From Cristatella mucedo (lineage: Eukaryota > Bryozoa > Phylactolaemata > Cristatellidae): DNA of 64,000 nucleotides. How positions within the stretch are numbered: the first letter of the stretch is position 1; each line of letters begins with the position of its first letter. A model generated the notes under the pieces. It made no database searches. It was not told the origin of the DNA and saw nothing but the letters and a program-made list of their open reading frames with translations. Shown in pieces: positions 13,463-25,352 of the stretch. The translations under genes were made by a program, and so were the position numbers. The stretch covers positions 1-64,000 of the forward strand of contig WPIO01000231.1 in the NCBI GenBank assembly GCA_009760855.2. Direction: 5' to 3'.

Positions 13463-14515
13463 CAGGGTCAAGACAGGATGTTGCAAATGCATGAACTAAC
13501 TAAGATGTGGTATCCTTATCTAAACAAGCCCGAATTTCCGCAATGCTGCCTAGCTGAAAGTAGGCAGACTTAATTGTGGATGTGATGTGCAACGTCTATC
13601 TAGTGGTTACTGCGGAACATGAAACCGATATTTCGAGCTGATTTAACCGGAGATATGGTGGCTGAGCTAACTTTGAGTGTCAGCCTTTCCAATATCTGAC
13701 CTATACTGGGGTTACCCTAAATATTAGGTTAAATTTACCATCATTTAGTTTTAGAAAATTTGCTGCCATCCATGTGCAGATGTCATAGGCACATTTAGCC
13801 AGTGACATATAAGAATTCGAGGTGCTCGAAGACAGTAATGGATCAAACGTCAACGTAAAACTGAGTGTCATCCTCATAGAAATGAAAGCCTTTATTGTGC
13901 TTGGCAGTTACGTCAGCAAGAGGGATAGTGTTAGCCATGAAAGCAACTGTATCGAGCCCCGAGCCCTGAGGAACCTCATATTTCCGAGGTACACGGATGA
14001 TCATTGTTCATTCATGTCAAAACCCTGGAATATCCCATTGAGAAGCGAGGCGAACCATTGCAGAGCAGTGCCTGTGATGCCCAGGCGATGTGAGAGGCCC
14101 TCTAGAAGAACTTGCTGATCGATAGTATCAAAAGCTGCCAAAAGTTTGAGCAAAACAAGCAGAGATAATCTACGCATGGCCGCATTTGCACCGTAGGTCG
14201 TCTACACCCTAAGCAGTGGTGATTTTTTGCAGTTATTAGCTCTAAAGCCAGATGGAACTTACTAGCAAGGTTTGAAGCTTCAATATATGAGCTCAACAGG
14301 TCCGCCACGACCAGTTCCGGTATCTTTGATATCGATGGTAGAAAGGAGATTGGGCTGTAGCTGCTCAAGTTCTCTTGGTCTAGTGTTGCTTTCTTAAGAA
14401 GCGGCCTGACTAAAGCTTTTCTTAAAGAAGCTGGGGCATGACCTGACGATAATTACATAAAAATGATGTTAGTTATGCATGGCAGCGGCGAATCAATTAT
14501 TATTTTGTTATTGTA
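13463..14515 (-). mobile_element. LINE-A copy, antisense, central part of ORF2
   Basis: Runs from the SLDKDT/LVHAFV-like region through SARNLG, the AANFLKLN block, the YADD neighbourhood, SVLGPVL, AFDT-like residues and SKFH-GF/NHS-like residues to SLPFLSK-like sequence at its far end. It has no 3' UTR and is heavily mutated. Confidence 0.8.
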
Positions 14516-14534
14516 ACAGTAACATTATTATAGC

Positions 14535-14670
14535 AACACTTGTAGCGGTCCTGCACTGGCTACCAGGTAAAAATTCTGTTGCCTTCAAGGCTTAATAAAG
14601 TACCTTTAGGTCCAATTATTTTGTAGCATAAGCTTACTTACAGGCAGCCTTCAATACAAGCCACTCCGTT
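14535..14670 (+). mobile_element. LINE-A small fragment, sense
   Basis: GTCCTGCACTGGCTACCAGG with AAAATTCTGTTGCCTTCAAGGC corresponds to the LHWLPVKQRIDFKV segment of LINE-A. Little else is preserved. Confidence 0.55.
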
Positions 14671-14689
14671 GACGTCTCATAGTTGTTGG

Positions 14690-15115
14690 CACGCCTCTTA
14701 AATTTTGCCAGCTTAATGTCCGCATGCTATAAGCCGAGGGGCTACTTATCCGCGATCTGCTAGTCCAGGAGAGGCTACATGCATTTCTGATTACTGAAAC
14801 TTAGATGACGCCTCATTCCACTAGCTGTATATCTGAGACCACTCCACCGGGTTCTCAGTTTCTCAGTCATTGCGTTCTGACGAGAAAGCTGGCAGGTGGT
14901 AATATTGGTTCGTGAACCTTTCTTTTGGAAGATTAGGGTTTTTTCGCATCGGCCATTGTATAAATCAGTTTCAATCAGCACCTCATCCAAAGCGATGCCT
15001 CTTGCTGTTGTGATTTACCGACCACATTCTGGCAGTCTAAACTTGTTTATAGAGGAGTTTTTGGAATTCTTTTCACCAGCACTCGTGCGTTTCAAAATGT
15101 ACTCGATGTATTATT
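14690..15115 (+). mobile_element. LINE endonuclease-domain fragment, sense
   Basis: Three-frame reading gives pieces of an AP-endonuclease-like domain: LNVRML near 14713, LIRDLLVQERLHAFLITET near 14750-14805, GG-IL-R-P, then AVVIYRPHSGSLNLFIEEFL at about 14999-15065. These are the LNARS, LTETW and IYRPP signatures of CR1/L2/Jockey endonucleases. It is broken by several shifts and a stop replacing the Trp after TET. Confidence 0.75.
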
Positions 15116-15242
15116 GCTTGCTTATCGGGTAGCACTGCCTGCTCCATGGGCACTCGGTTTGGTGCCGGCAACCGGAAGTCACGTGATACTTTCTGGAACG
15201 AGGCAGACACGGAGGTTGACAGTCTGTAGCTGGCTTCAGGCT

Positions 15243-15418
15243 TTAATAATATATTAATAATAATAATTCACTCGATAAAGCGCCCTCAGAGAACTTAGTC
15301 TCTCTCTAGGTGCTTTACATTTGCTGTAAAGTGAAATGCAATTGAATGGTTAGTAAAATCATGCTTGAAAAACAAACGTAATAAATAATATGGTTAGGGG
15401 TGACATGCACAGGGCTTT
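15243..15418 (-). mobile_element. LINE-A 3' tail fragment, antisense
   Basis: (TAA)n tail, then the conserved 3' hairpin and UTR (GCGCCCTCAGAGAACTTAGT and onwards) up to GGGGTGACATGCACAGGG. A 175-bp 5'-truncated insertion. Confidence 0.9.
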
Positions 15419-16087
15419 TTAACCATGAAGACCATAAGATTTAGCAGACAGACAATTATCTTAACTATGTGCGAAAACACATTTTTTGTTTAGCTTTTCC
15501 TTACCAAACATGCTTATCATTATTGTAAGTATGACTACTTATAATGCATGTTTACTTGTGTCCGAAGTTGTTGAAAACTTGCTCATTGCAAACTCAATCG
15601 GCTTTACAACTGTCTTAGCACGCCAAGCGTCAAACGTCGTAGAAATAGCATTCACAGAGGTTGTACTGCAGTTACATTTGATATAACTTAAATTTAGAAT
15701 AAGAAGATAAAGTTACGTTTAGTCGCTTTGCGAATATATATTAAGTTCCGTTCTTACTGCTTTTGCGGCCCTATTTAATGATGTAGATTCAATATCCCTG
15801 GCCGAAAACAACACGTTACCATAAACCAATTTACAGTTTTTTCGATGGCCATATACATGAATTTGGTAATGATAATTTTGAATTGGGCACTCTTCTAACT
15901 TCTGAGTGTTAGTTTTAAGCCGCATCCTGCCTTTATTGGAATTGATAGAAAGTACAATGCTCTGTTACACTGACATTAAGTACATACACCGACATTAAGA
16001 ATATTACGTTCTATCTTGTACATATTTAGTTATATTTTCATTTGCTTTTTAATGTTTCCGCGTCAAAGAGCCAATTGAAAACCTAAG
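15419..16087. other. No gene recognised; AT-rich
   Basis: Frames at 15486-15686 (+) and 15719-15925 (-) have no known motif. This may be intronic if the exon candidates at 16.09 and 16.62 kb are real. Confidence 0.35.
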
Positions 16088-16221
16088 AGAATGAAGATAG
16101 TGTGAGGAAGCTGCAAAAGAAATATCAACTGCAGTCACAGGATTTGGAGCTTCAGCGTAAAAAACATCAGGCGTTGCAGAAGCTTCTGGATCTCAACGAA
16201 AAACTTTTAAAAGTGGCTAAA
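16088..16221 (+). CDS. Candidate host exon, coiled-coil (unnamed)
   Basis: An open stretch too short for a Met-start search. From 16087 it reads ENEDSVRKLQKKYQLQ, then SQDLELQRKKHQALQKLLD and LNEK. It is rich in Lys, Gln, Leu and Glu with heptad-like Leu spacing, so a coiled coil is likely. It is preceded by an AG (CCTAAG) and followed by AAAGGTTAGC, a weak donor. A run of A at about 16199-16204 shifts the frame into a stop; with one A fewer the frame would reach the donor and join in phase with the exon candidate at 16623. It could be a decayed exon, a sequencing error, or chance. I do not recognise the protein. Confidence 0.3.
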
Positions 16222-16622
16222 GGTTAGCATCATTGGAGCTGCATTCGCAAGACTTTTGTTTGAGCCTATAACTTGACTGTGTTAAGTCTCATAGCCTGTT
16301 CTTTCTATGCATTTCTAGATCATGTTGCTATTGTTGTGGTCTATCAATTGATTCATGATAACAATGTCAAGCCATGGTTGCCGTAATGATCTAAACCTTT
16401 TCGGCAGGGAGCAGAAAGAACGTTTGCTATTCTCAGCATTGCCTCTCGCCGCCCTCCAAGATTTTCTACAAGCTCTGGAGTTTATGCCTCTAACTTAATA
16501 GTCAACAGGCCAGCTATAGCCTTAGCAGCCCTGCCTAATGCATGCCTTCCAGTGCTTGCTAAATTGCATGAACCCCCTAGATTACGTGCAGTAATTGCTT
16601 CAAACAGCTTTGTCATTTTCAG

Positions 16623-16669
16623 ATATTTTCGACTTGACCGAGAACTTCCAGAAATCGATTGACCCCTAG
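16623..16669 (+). CDS. Candidate terminal exon (unnamed)
   Basis: Preceded by a good acceptor (TTTGTCATTTTCAG at 16609-16622). In the phase left by the upstream candidate it reads DIFDLTENFQKSIDP and then TAG. The phase agreement is suggestive, but one other phase is also open for about 12 codons, so this is weak evidence. No poly-A signal was identified. Confidence 0.25.
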
Positions 16670-17194
16670 ACCGTAAACGGTAAAACAGCTGCAGGCCTCC
16701 TTTTTTTCACCCCTGCTTCAATCAAACCTGATGGATGTGGCCATATTTGCTCGCTTCTCCATCAATGTACAAACGTTTGCAGTTCCTTCGAAAAAGTCTT
16801 GGGAATCTTGCATTGCAAGTCAATCTTTTAGTGAGCTGACAATTTGCCTATCGCCCGAAAGAAGAAAGTCCTAATGTATCACAGATTAATCTGATATCAT
16901 TGTGAATTTTCACTAATAAATTAATCTATCCATGTTGTGTGTGATTTTAAATTTGATTTTGATAAATTTTCTGCTTCCGTTAGTGAAATTCTTTTTAACC
17001 GAATGCCTACTTCAGCATCTGCAAAGTTCCGCCTGTCTAACCACACGTTGACCTAAGATAGTCTACACAATGTGCCCTCGTTCACATTAAAGGTCATCTA
17101 TGAATCGCGAAACCGTGAGACTGGTGGTATCGTAGCTATTCACTCTAGAGAATATCTTCTTGGCCCCAGCTACTTAATCCGCCTTCCAACCTTT
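16670..17194. other. No gene recognised
   Basis: AT-rich unique sequence with AATAAATTAATC at about 16915. Confidence 0.35.
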
Positions 17195-17282
17195 TCCTAT
17201 GCAGCAAATGTAAAGCACCTATAAAGAGATTTAGTTCTATGAGGGCGCTTCACGAAGTGCATTATTATTAGTATTGTTTTTA
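17195..17282 (+). mobile_element. LINE-A 3' tail fragment, sense
   Basis: GCAGCAAATGTAAAGCACCT, AGAGATTTAGTTCTATGAGG, GCGCTTC, then ATTATTATTAGTATT. Only the hairpin and tail remain. Confidence 0.8.
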
Positions 17283-18002
17283 TTCATAACAGTTATAATG
17301 CTACAACAAGACTCTAGCTGACATGATTGACGAGTTCTTGCTCTGGATTAGTTCACTGCCAGTACTTGTGCTGACGAACTATATGGTTTGACACGGATAA
17401 TAAACTAGCCAGGTGAACCAAGTTAAGATTGTGGAGGCAGCATAGAAACTATCAGTACTTACTGCTTATTGTTAAGCTGCTTGTTAATTTTTTGATTACA
17501 TTGTTACATGATTGTGGTATTGTTATTTACTATCTTTTTTGACAAATATCCTAGGTCTACCTTAAATTATCGTCTTAACCACTCTCACATTAGCTTCTTA
17601 CCTTGTGACCATTGGGAAATCCAGCTGATTGCTTCTCTTGCTTCTTTGCCAATGATATAGAAATGTTTAGAGAGTAGAGAGCCCCTGAGTTATCAGCATC
17701 ATTTCTAGACTCGTGTGCCTCAATAGACTTCCGTGAAGCTCAGCTCTCTCAGTTCAATGTCTGTTTTCAAGTTCAATGCTTACATTCTGTGAGGCAATGA
17801 TATCTCATCGTAACTTGCATCCCCCATTCAAAGGATACCACTAGTCTCATAGACCTTATAACCACGTATATGGTCTCAGAGACTAGTCGAGTATAGAACC
17901 CTTGGAGAGCTCGATCTATTTCAAGTATTTGTAAACATGCTGCAAGTGAAGCACGCCGAAATGGTTATTTGCATTATTCTGAATATGCGGCAAGAATAAG
18001 AA
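17283..18002. other. No gene recognised
   Basis: AT-rich with no clear repeat family or exon. Confidence 0.35.
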
Positions 18003-18480
18003 GGTTGTGTGTAACATGCAAGGGTTCAGCATGCTAGTATGGTTAGTGGCAGCATGCACAGTGTCAGCATGCATAAACAAGCAAAGGACGAATCACATCG
18101 ATCCGCTAAATGATTCGTAAATAGGTACGTTTTCAGTTCTTTTTAATGTTCTCAATTCAGGAGATGTCGTAACGCAGGTCGGGAGTGAGTTTTAGGCTTT
18201 GGGAGCATAGGAACTAAAAAGGCACGATCTACAAACGATTTCAAATGTGTATGACGTGTGGGTAAATTATTATATTCTGAAGAATTGGTGGTACGATGCT
18301 ATGCGTGCTGGGAAAGTAGATATGATAGGTAAGCTAGAGCCAAAGAATTAAGGACTGAAAAATGAGTGGCAAGACCATGAAGTCGACGCCTTTTTTTGAC
18401 TTAAACAAGTTCAGAGGACAACAAGTGATGCGATGTTGCAAATGCTATGCTCAGGACGACAAACCTAGCTGACGTAGTAG
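18003..18480 (-). mobile_element. LINE-A 3' fragment, antisense
   Basis: 3' UTR and RT C-terminus in reverse (TGACATGCA-like, CAGCATGCACAGTGTCAGC, GGTCGGGAGTGAG, GATGCT), strongly decayed with many indels. Confidence 0.7.
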
Positions 18481-19591
18481 TAATTACTATTAAATATAGA
18501 TCCGATTCATTAGCAAAGTTTTGTGTATAAAACCGAGTGTTAAACCAAAAAGTGGGTACTACGAATAATGATTATTTTCAAACAGCTACGGCGATGACGT
18601 CTGGAAAATTACTGCTAATCATGCTGGTACCATACAAAACTGCACCAGCGAGGCATCCAATTGAAATGGTTTCAAGATAGATCAGCCCGATAACTACCAA
18701 GATGAAACACATTTATGGTTAATTTAGTATAAGGGCTACAGGAAGTTGGTGTGGTTTTCAATCATTAGGTGTCCTAAAAGTCGATCTCAAGTACTAATGA
18801 AGAACTGACTGTCCGAGCAGTTAACGAAATTCCAGCTGAGCCAGGTAAATATTTTGCTACGTCCTGCAAGAGCTTAGTTATGTGAGATTAAAGTGATTTA
18901 ACAGATAGATATAATGTCTATTATTCATGCAAGTGCTTCATATTCTGATCTTTAAGTGCTCAGGTGATCATTACCCCCTTTTAATCGGTGCAATTCATTG
19001 CTTGGGCTACAGCTTAAGCACTGGGAGCTAGCCTGAAACATATTTTGAATTTAGAGCCCATATGAACCTTTGAATGTACAAACGATTATGATTGATCGAT
19101 GACGAACGAATATTGCGATTATGAACGATATGAAACGAATGTTGTTCAGCTCGTTTAAAGAGGGCATGGTGGTTTCTTATTTAAACTACTGCTTCTTTGC
19201 ATAATTTTGGCTTAGAAAATATGTGATCAGTGAACATTAGTAGGATTTCCATAGGTGCATGTTTGTTTGTGATAGATTAGACTGTGCATGGAGATAATCG
19301 TCAGAAACTAGGGCGTTTGACCAATCGTAAAGCACGTCCAATGCAGAAATAGAGACGCTATGCATACAAGAGGTTCAATGGCAGCTACATTCCATCTCGT
19401 GGTAATTCATTCGAGTTTAGGAGATAAGGTGCTTGCTATTAACGGCTAAGGTTGAGCGCACGAATCTTGCTGGGCCGAGCTTGTATTTTTAAGTTCAGTA
19501 ATTGGTAATAGCACTTAGGCCGTTATGCCATGCCACAAACAATGCTGTTATATCACCATATATTTGTTCAAATTGACTTCGTTTATATACC
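18481..19591. other. No gene recognised
   Basis: Over 1.1 kb of AT-rich sequence without a recognisable gene or repeat. Short GATTATGAACGATATGAAACG-like iterations near 19085-19140 look accidental. Confidence 0.35.
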
Positions 19592-20275
19592 TTCCACTAC
19601 AATATAACGTAACACGTCTCCGTCTGTAGTTACATTGGGCCCTACAGACTGTGTTGGCGCTACACAGGAGTATTTTGCATAGCGAACTCATAGCCTCTGG
19701 GGCTGTCGGTATGCATTCGGTAACCAACAAAGTTCATCTCACTTAACAAAGAGAAAGTGGGAAGCAGAGCACATTCAGGATAGCAGTTGAGGTAGTGAGT
19801 TGCATGAAGTAGAAGCTGACGACAGCTGGAAAGGAAGAGCCATAGTCAGCAGCTTGTGAGTAATTATTCTTGCAAAAGAATCGTAGAAGCGAGTTCCACA
19901 GTCTAGGACTGGCCGAGCTGAAGCTTCAGTCGCCAGCAATCTTTAAGAGGAATAATGGAACAGCTAATTTACTGTCTATAAAGGCACTGAGGGCAAGAGG
20001 AGGCTGAAACTGGTGCAGTAGCCCAGCTAGGTACGGAGGAGCCACGCAGTGGCAAGCTTTGTGGGTGAGCTTTAGAACTCTGCTCCTTTATCCAATGATG
20101 AACCGGTAGCTATCCTAGCTCATTCGGAAAATAAGAGACGGGGTCAAATATCAGGGGAGTGAAGGTTAGACTTGCAGCTAAATTCATAGCCAGCTGCTAT
20201 GGCTAGTTGCTTTCTTTGGTAGTATAGCCACACGGGAATTACAATAAGTAAGCCGAGGCAGAACCAAGGTTATGT
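19592..20275 (-). mobile_element. LINE-B fragment, antisense (3' part)
   Basis: Starts at the family tail/UTR (CTCCGTCTGTAGTTAC, GTTGGCGCTACACAGGAG, CGGTATGCATTCGGTA) and runs back to the LPKKAIM region (TTGCTTTCTTTGGTAGTATAGCC). Diverged, and no open frame survives. Confidence 0.75.
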
Positions 20276-20649
20276 CGCTCACATTATTGCCAAAGCAGCT
20301 GTATAGAAATATAAATAATTTGGGAACATGGACTTTCCTAGAAATTTGATTCCACGGCCTGAAAACAGGTTAAGGCAGTGCCCTTAACTTCATAGGCCTA
20401 ACTCATAAAGCCGTTCAGGGATAACTGATTCTAACCGAAGTTTTAATAACTTCAAACATGAAACTTGTAGTTCTCTCACAGTTCCGTTAGTTATATCTGC
20501 TTTATGTGCTATCAGAGGCCTTAGCATGAGGAAAACACAACCGCACTCTATCTATAACATACATTTTAAACTCTGTTGTCTGTTATTTCAAATAAAAAAC
20601 CACAGTTACTCTCTGTGAAGATAATTTAAGATACATTTATTTCTTATAG
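20276..20649. other. No gene recognised
   Basis: AT-rich unique sequence. Confidence 0.35.
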
Positions 20650-21310
20650 TGCCACAAGTGCTTACAGCTAGTGCAAAACTCTGAAGCTATGCTTATCTAT
20701 TGTGAGCTTGGCAGCCGCCACGTCACACTACTCCTTGCTGACCAGTACAGGTTACCAGTCATGCAAAGAATCGACTTCGAGGAATCGTCTCTCACTTTTC
20801 GGTCAATTCATTATTTGGTCCCTAATAGCTATCAGATATATCCATCTACCTGGCCATCAAGCCCTAGACTTTTCAGAATTTAGTATTCACCCATTCCCCA
20901 AAGGAATCTAAGATCCTTTAGAGACCGAGCCTTCAGTTTGTATGTTCCGAAAGCCAGAACCTAATTCCGACTTGCTTCACGACCTATCTTGACTTATCCT
21001 GACGACCTATCCTGACTTGCCCACTTTTAAAAATAATCTAAAGCTCATCATTTTACCATGGTCTTTATTGAGTCCCTGTTGCTCTTCCTAAATGTGCTTG
21101 CTTATGTGTGCTGACAATTTGTATGCTACCACTAACTAGATTTACATGCAAACCTCGTGCTTTTCACCTCAGACCATGTTATTTTTGACAGTCATTGTGA
21201 TTGCTATCACTAACCATTCGATCATGCTTATTTTACAGCAATTGTGAAGTGAATAGAAATATTTTAATTTTCTGGGGATGCTATATTAAATGTATTATAT
21301 ACATTATTAT
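20650..21310 (+). mobile_element. LINE-A fragment, sense (3' part)
   Basis: Begins with LQLVQNSEAMLIYCELGS, a decayed QNSAARLV motif, continues through YRLPVMQRIDFE, then the 3' UTR and a tail ending ATTATATACATTATTATT. Old copy. Confidence 0.75.
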
Positions 21311-21429
21311 TCTTATATCTTCTTTCTAATATGTACGAAATCTGTGTGTATTCCGTAGTGACAGTTTATTTGATGACCGTATTGGCTCTGCTCTTGATTC
21401 TTTCTACTATATGCTACATAGCGAACGTA
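21311..21429. other. No gene recognised
   Basis: Short AT-rich spacer. Confidence 0.3.
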
Positions 21430-22275
21430 GAATTCAGGTTCGTTTAAATAAGGAAATTCTCATCTAATTGGTCCATACAGTAGTAAAATTCTATTTTTTC
21501 TGTAACCCACTAATTACTTATCAACTCCAAGTTCAATTGGGGGTTGGCAAATATAGGGGAAATTTTTTATTCATTGCCGGACGAGTCGCTTTTGTTGCAC
21601 CACACCATGCTTCCTTTGCGAGGAATGTAAAGTCACTAGAATGAGATTGACTTCGGAGATTGATTATTTATTTCGCTGTAGATTTATAGTAATCAATATT
21701 ATTATTTCTATATCATTATTCCTCTTCTTTTTGCTGACCTGCTCCAGCTACCAGTCGACAATCTTAGTGATTTCAAGACTTTATCAAGTACTTTTAAGTC
21801 CTTTAATTTTTGTAACTTAATCCTACCTATCCCATCTACTTCTAGCCAGGCTCAAAATACTACCACTCGGTTTTCAGAATAATTTCACTCACCTAAATTT
21901 TGCAAGGAGCTTTAAATTCTTCGGCAACGATGCCATTAGTTCTCATCCTCCAAAAGGCCGAACTCACTTCGAACTGGCGTCACGACGTTTCCTTTCATGA
22001 GCAGATTTAAAAAGAATATATAAACGCATTTATATATTCCAGCGTTTAGCGGGCTTCCATGACTCGTCCTCAGTGTATTTATGCCTTCTTCAAATATGGA
22101 TGGTGTCACTAACCATACTTGCACGCTGACCCTGTGCAAGTCAAACTAACCATGTTTTGCTTGTTATCATTTAGGATGTCTCCACTAACTATGCGACCAC
22201 GGTTTCTTTCCAGCAAACGTGAAGGGCCCAATACAATATTAGGCTCTCTCCGGATGCTATATCAATGGAACTATT
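21430..22275 (+). mobile_element. LINE-A remnants, sense, two very old pieces
   Basis: About 21430-21530 resembles the SLDKDT/LVH/CNPL part. About 21590-21715 resembles a 3' tail. About 21735-22275 resembles the C-terminus and 3' UTR (GCTACCAGTCGAC, ACTAACCATACTTGCACGCTGACCC, CTCTCCGGATGCTATATC). Internal limits are uncertain. Confidence 0.55.
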
Positions 22276-22294
22276 CTTTTCGATTGGTAGGATC

Positions 22295-22905
22295 TACTCT
22301 AGTCCTCGTATGTCTGTCGATGGACAGTCAGTCCCCATCTTTTGTATATGTTTTTGAAGCTTTGGCTTAGTAGACCTAGCTAGATTGATTTCAGAGGTAA
22401 ACCATAGGTAGTCAGGGTTAGGGCACACCTATTCAGAGTGGCCAACTAGTAGAGCATTCCTGCTAATGTGATGTGAAAAAAACAACCAATGAGTAGTGAC
22501 AGGTCGGAAGGTGGATTTGAGCAGCTGAGGCCTGGAAAAAATGTTTGCATGGACATCTTTGACGTCAACGTTCATGAGTTTTTTTTATTCATCTACAGTT
22601 TTTAGATGAAAAGGTTTGTACGCGGTATAGACTGTATGAGATCTGCTTGTGGTCAGGGAAGGAACGTTGGTAATAATTGGTCATAGTAGCCTGCACTTGT
22701 AGGATAAATTGGTCCAGTGTGTGACCCTTGAAGGGAATTGGGCAATGCACGTGAGCCACAAGAGAGAAAGGGTCAGTCAGTGGACGAAATTCGGTGCTTA
22801 ACGCGTCAGATAAGTTATAAAAAAACATAACGGTTAAATCACCCACAATGAGATAAGATGATTAATGTGCGGAAATACATATTTCTACTTTGACATAAGT
22901 TCAGA
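22295..22905 (-). mobile_element. LINE-A fragment, antisense (endonuclease end and linker)
   Basis: 22300-22560 matches the EN-RT linker of the long LINE-A copy at about 36010-36260 (TGTCGATGGACAGT, GTAAACCATAGG). Minus-strand frame 22589-22846 gives GDLTVMFF, FSLVAHVHCPIPFKGHTLDQ and SDALSTEF-like residues, the C-terminal part of an AP endonuclease domain (GD-N, THxxGHTLDLVI). It is a rare 5' portion of the family. Confidence 0.7.
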
Positions 22906-23004
22906 GGGTAGCTTAACTGCCTGTCCAAACCAGTAGGGCACAAGTAAAAGGGCTAACAATTTATATGTCTCCCAATCCAAAGAGAAGCAGGGCGCGCTAT
23001 TAAT
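22906..23004. other. No gene recognised
   Basis: Short spacer. Confidence 0.3.
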
Positions 23005-23610
23005 ATAATAATAATAATAATGCACTTGCTAAAGCGCATTCGGAGAACTTAATCTCTTTTTAGGTGCTTTACATTTGTTGCAAATGGAAATGCAATTAAA
23101 TGGTAAGTAAAATCATGCTTTATTACCAAACGAAATGAAGATTATTGTTAGGGGTGACATGCACAGGGTCAGCACGCAAATATGGTTAGTGGCAGCATGC
23201 ACATTGCCAGCACGCAAAAGTACATGAAGGCCGAATCACAGGGACCCACTAAATGCTGTCCTAAATAGGTGTGTTTTTTAGTTCCTTAAATGTGGTCAGG
23301 TCAGGGGTTGTTCTGACGCAGGTCGAGAGGGAGTTCCAGGCTTTGGGAGCATACGAACTAAATGCATGGTCTCCAAAGGATTTAAGGTTTGCACGAGGTA
23401 TTTGTAGACTGTTGGATTTCGAAAAGCGGGTGGTACGATGCTTGGCCTGATTGGGGGAGAAGATTTAAGAGATAGGCTGGAGCCACAGAATGAAGGGACC
23501 CAAAGTGAGCGACAAAACCTTGAAGTCAATCAGTTGCTTGACTGGTAGCTAGTGCAGGTCGGCGAGGAGGAGTGTAATGTGGCCACTGAGACGCTCACGA
23601 CAGACAAGCC
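23005..23610 (-). mobile_element. LINE-A 3' fragment, antisense
   Basis: (TAA)n tail at 23005-23020, hairpin, UTR, then the RT C-terminus in reverse (NPTVYKYLVQTLNPLETMHLV in a shifted frame; AKHR-TTRFSK-like). 5' truncated at about the QNSA-RL block. Confidence 0.88.
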
Positions 23611-24111
23611 TAACGTGCTGTTCAACTACTATAACCAGTTGTGATTTAAAAAACAGGAGGAATTTTATCAAAAGCCATTTTCCGTAAATCTCATTCACAA
23701 ATCAGGCAAGAGTAAGCAGTATATTGGGTTTCTAAAAAAAATTGCAATACTTCCGGCCCTGATTTTTAGCCTAAAAGCCGCAGTAGTTGTGCATTTTTTA
23801 ATGTAAACTCAGTAAATTGGCATGCAATTGATGCTACCGTTTCTTGAACGATGCTAAAATATTGTAGTTATTATGCCCCTCGTTGCGGGGGGCCTAGGAT
23901 GATATTTTAACTGGAGCGTAAATTTCGATTGAGCTATAATATCCGGGTCAGAGATCTCGCCAGCCACTGCCACTTTAAATAGTGATGTTGATGCTACAAA
24001 ACAGTCGATGTTGCAACTTTTGAAAAATTGGATCAACCTTCCTAAAAAAGTAACGATAAAATAAATACTAAAATGCCCTATGCCTTTAGGTTAGATGTCA
24101 AAATGTAGTTC
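23611..24111. other. No gene recognised
   Basis: Minus frame 23854-24036 has no recognisable motif. Confidence 0.35.
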
Positions 24112-24175
24112 GTTAGCGCCCAGATTACAGGAGAGACCGAGTGTCCTGAGGGCTTCATTAAGTGCATTATTTTCC
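24112..24175 (+). mobile_element. LINE-A tail remnant, sense
   Basis: GAGAGACCGAGTGTCCTGAG, GGCTTCATTAAGTGCATTATT resembles the LINE-A 3' end. Confidence 0.45.
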
Positions 24176-24392
24176 TTATTATTCATTACCATAAGTGAGA
24201 TAGCATTACTATAACCTCGGCTGATACACTTTTTTACACTGGATGATTGCTTAAAATGAATGGCATCAAGGTTTTTAGCACCTGGTTTTTTTATCCAAGG
24301 TCAAGTTGAGCGTGCACCATTACCTTAGTCCTGGGTTCGAGGTCTGCATTTATGCTCCTATATAGCCAATACCAACTGTAATGATGCCATAC

Positions 24393-24535
24393 GCCAAGCT
24401 GATTTAGCTCAGTAGCAAAGGCACTAGCCTGTACCAAGGTCTTGCTGAGATCGCTGCTTCCCGTGGCAAATGTGAAGCTAGAGACTAGAGATTAATTTCG
24501 CTTAGGGCACTATGCAAAGAAATCATATTACAAGA
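24393..24535 (+). mobile_element. SINE-B copy
   Basis: The head reads CAAGCTGATTTAGCTCAGTAG with CAAAGGCACTAGCC, matching SINE-B box A (GAGCTGGTTTGGTCTAGCAG), then ACCAAGGTCTTGCTGAG. The tail GTGAAGC, AGAGATTAATTTCGCTTAGG, GCACTAT, AAATCATATT matches the LINE-A-like 3' end. The middle (box B) is shortened. Confidence 0.65.
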
Positions 24536-24990
24536 CGGGCACAATGTTTTCTGCCTGCCTTTTGCTTGGTGGGTCAGCTAAGTGGTCAGGTGGGCAAACT
24601 TAATAGGCCGTTTTACGGACTCAGGGTAGGCCGTTGTAATCCTTCATTACCTACTGCCGGAGGTAGGGATAGCCGGTAAAGCTCTACTACTGCTATGTTA
24701 ACACATATGCTAAATGAGCCCACAGGTAGCTATTAAAATATATTTCTAACCTTCTGTACTATTCGTTAGTGAGTTTTTATCCAAATATTATTAAGCATTA
24801 AAAATGTCTGGAATTTCGGTCGCCACTACTTGTCCACTTCTGCATGATAACGTTAACTTCTTAATGTCCTTGATGCGAATGCTGTTGCTAAGATTCTTGA
24901 ATTACGTTTAAGAAAAAAGCCCCCAGGAGCCTCTGCTGTGGTAGGAGCCACCAGCTTAGAGGCAGCTCGCTAGGCAGGAACTCCTAGCTG
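24536..24990. other. No gene recognised
   Basis: Around 24640-24720 there is faint similarity to SINE-A (GGGATAGCCGGTAAAGCTCT), too weak to call. Confidence 0.3.
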
Positions 24991-24994
24991 AGTA

Positions 24995-25352
24995 CCGGCT
25001 CGTTTCGTATTCCTAGCACAGTGTCCAACCACTCAGCAGGCTCCTCCACATGCCTCACTGTGAATTTGCCTAACTTTGTGGTCACCAGGCCTGCTGAAAC
25101 TCCAGCGGCCCAACTTAAAGCTTGCCTTTGGAATCCTGGCTCTGTGTGCATTAAACCTCTGGTCATAAGTGACATTATTTCTGAAAATGGTCGCGACCTG
25201 CAAGCCTTAAATGAAACTTGGCTAAAATCGGTAAACTCTCCGACAGTGAAAGATTCTAACCGTGCAGAAGGGCTCGTTCCCAGGCTCTCGTCCGGTGGAT
25301 TGTACGATGCAGTTCTTCTGAGCGGCCAAAACACAGGCGGCCACAACTAGGT
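24995..25352 (+). mobile_element. LINE endonuclease N-terminal fragment, sense
   Basis: The 109-codon frame contains LKACLWNPGSVCIKPLVISD, IISENGRDLQALNETWLK. It matches the start of CR1/L2 AP endonuclease domains (LLLLNARSLRNK, D-LALTETWL) with catalytic-type N and E positions visible. Further residues to the end are diverged. The antisense 120-codon frame is a shadow. Which of the two LINE families it belongs to is unclear. Confidence 0.7.

Noticed and set aside
24984-25346. 120-aa minus-strand frame
   Set aside because: It is the shadow of the LINE endonuclease fragment on the plus strand, which has the recognisable family motifs.
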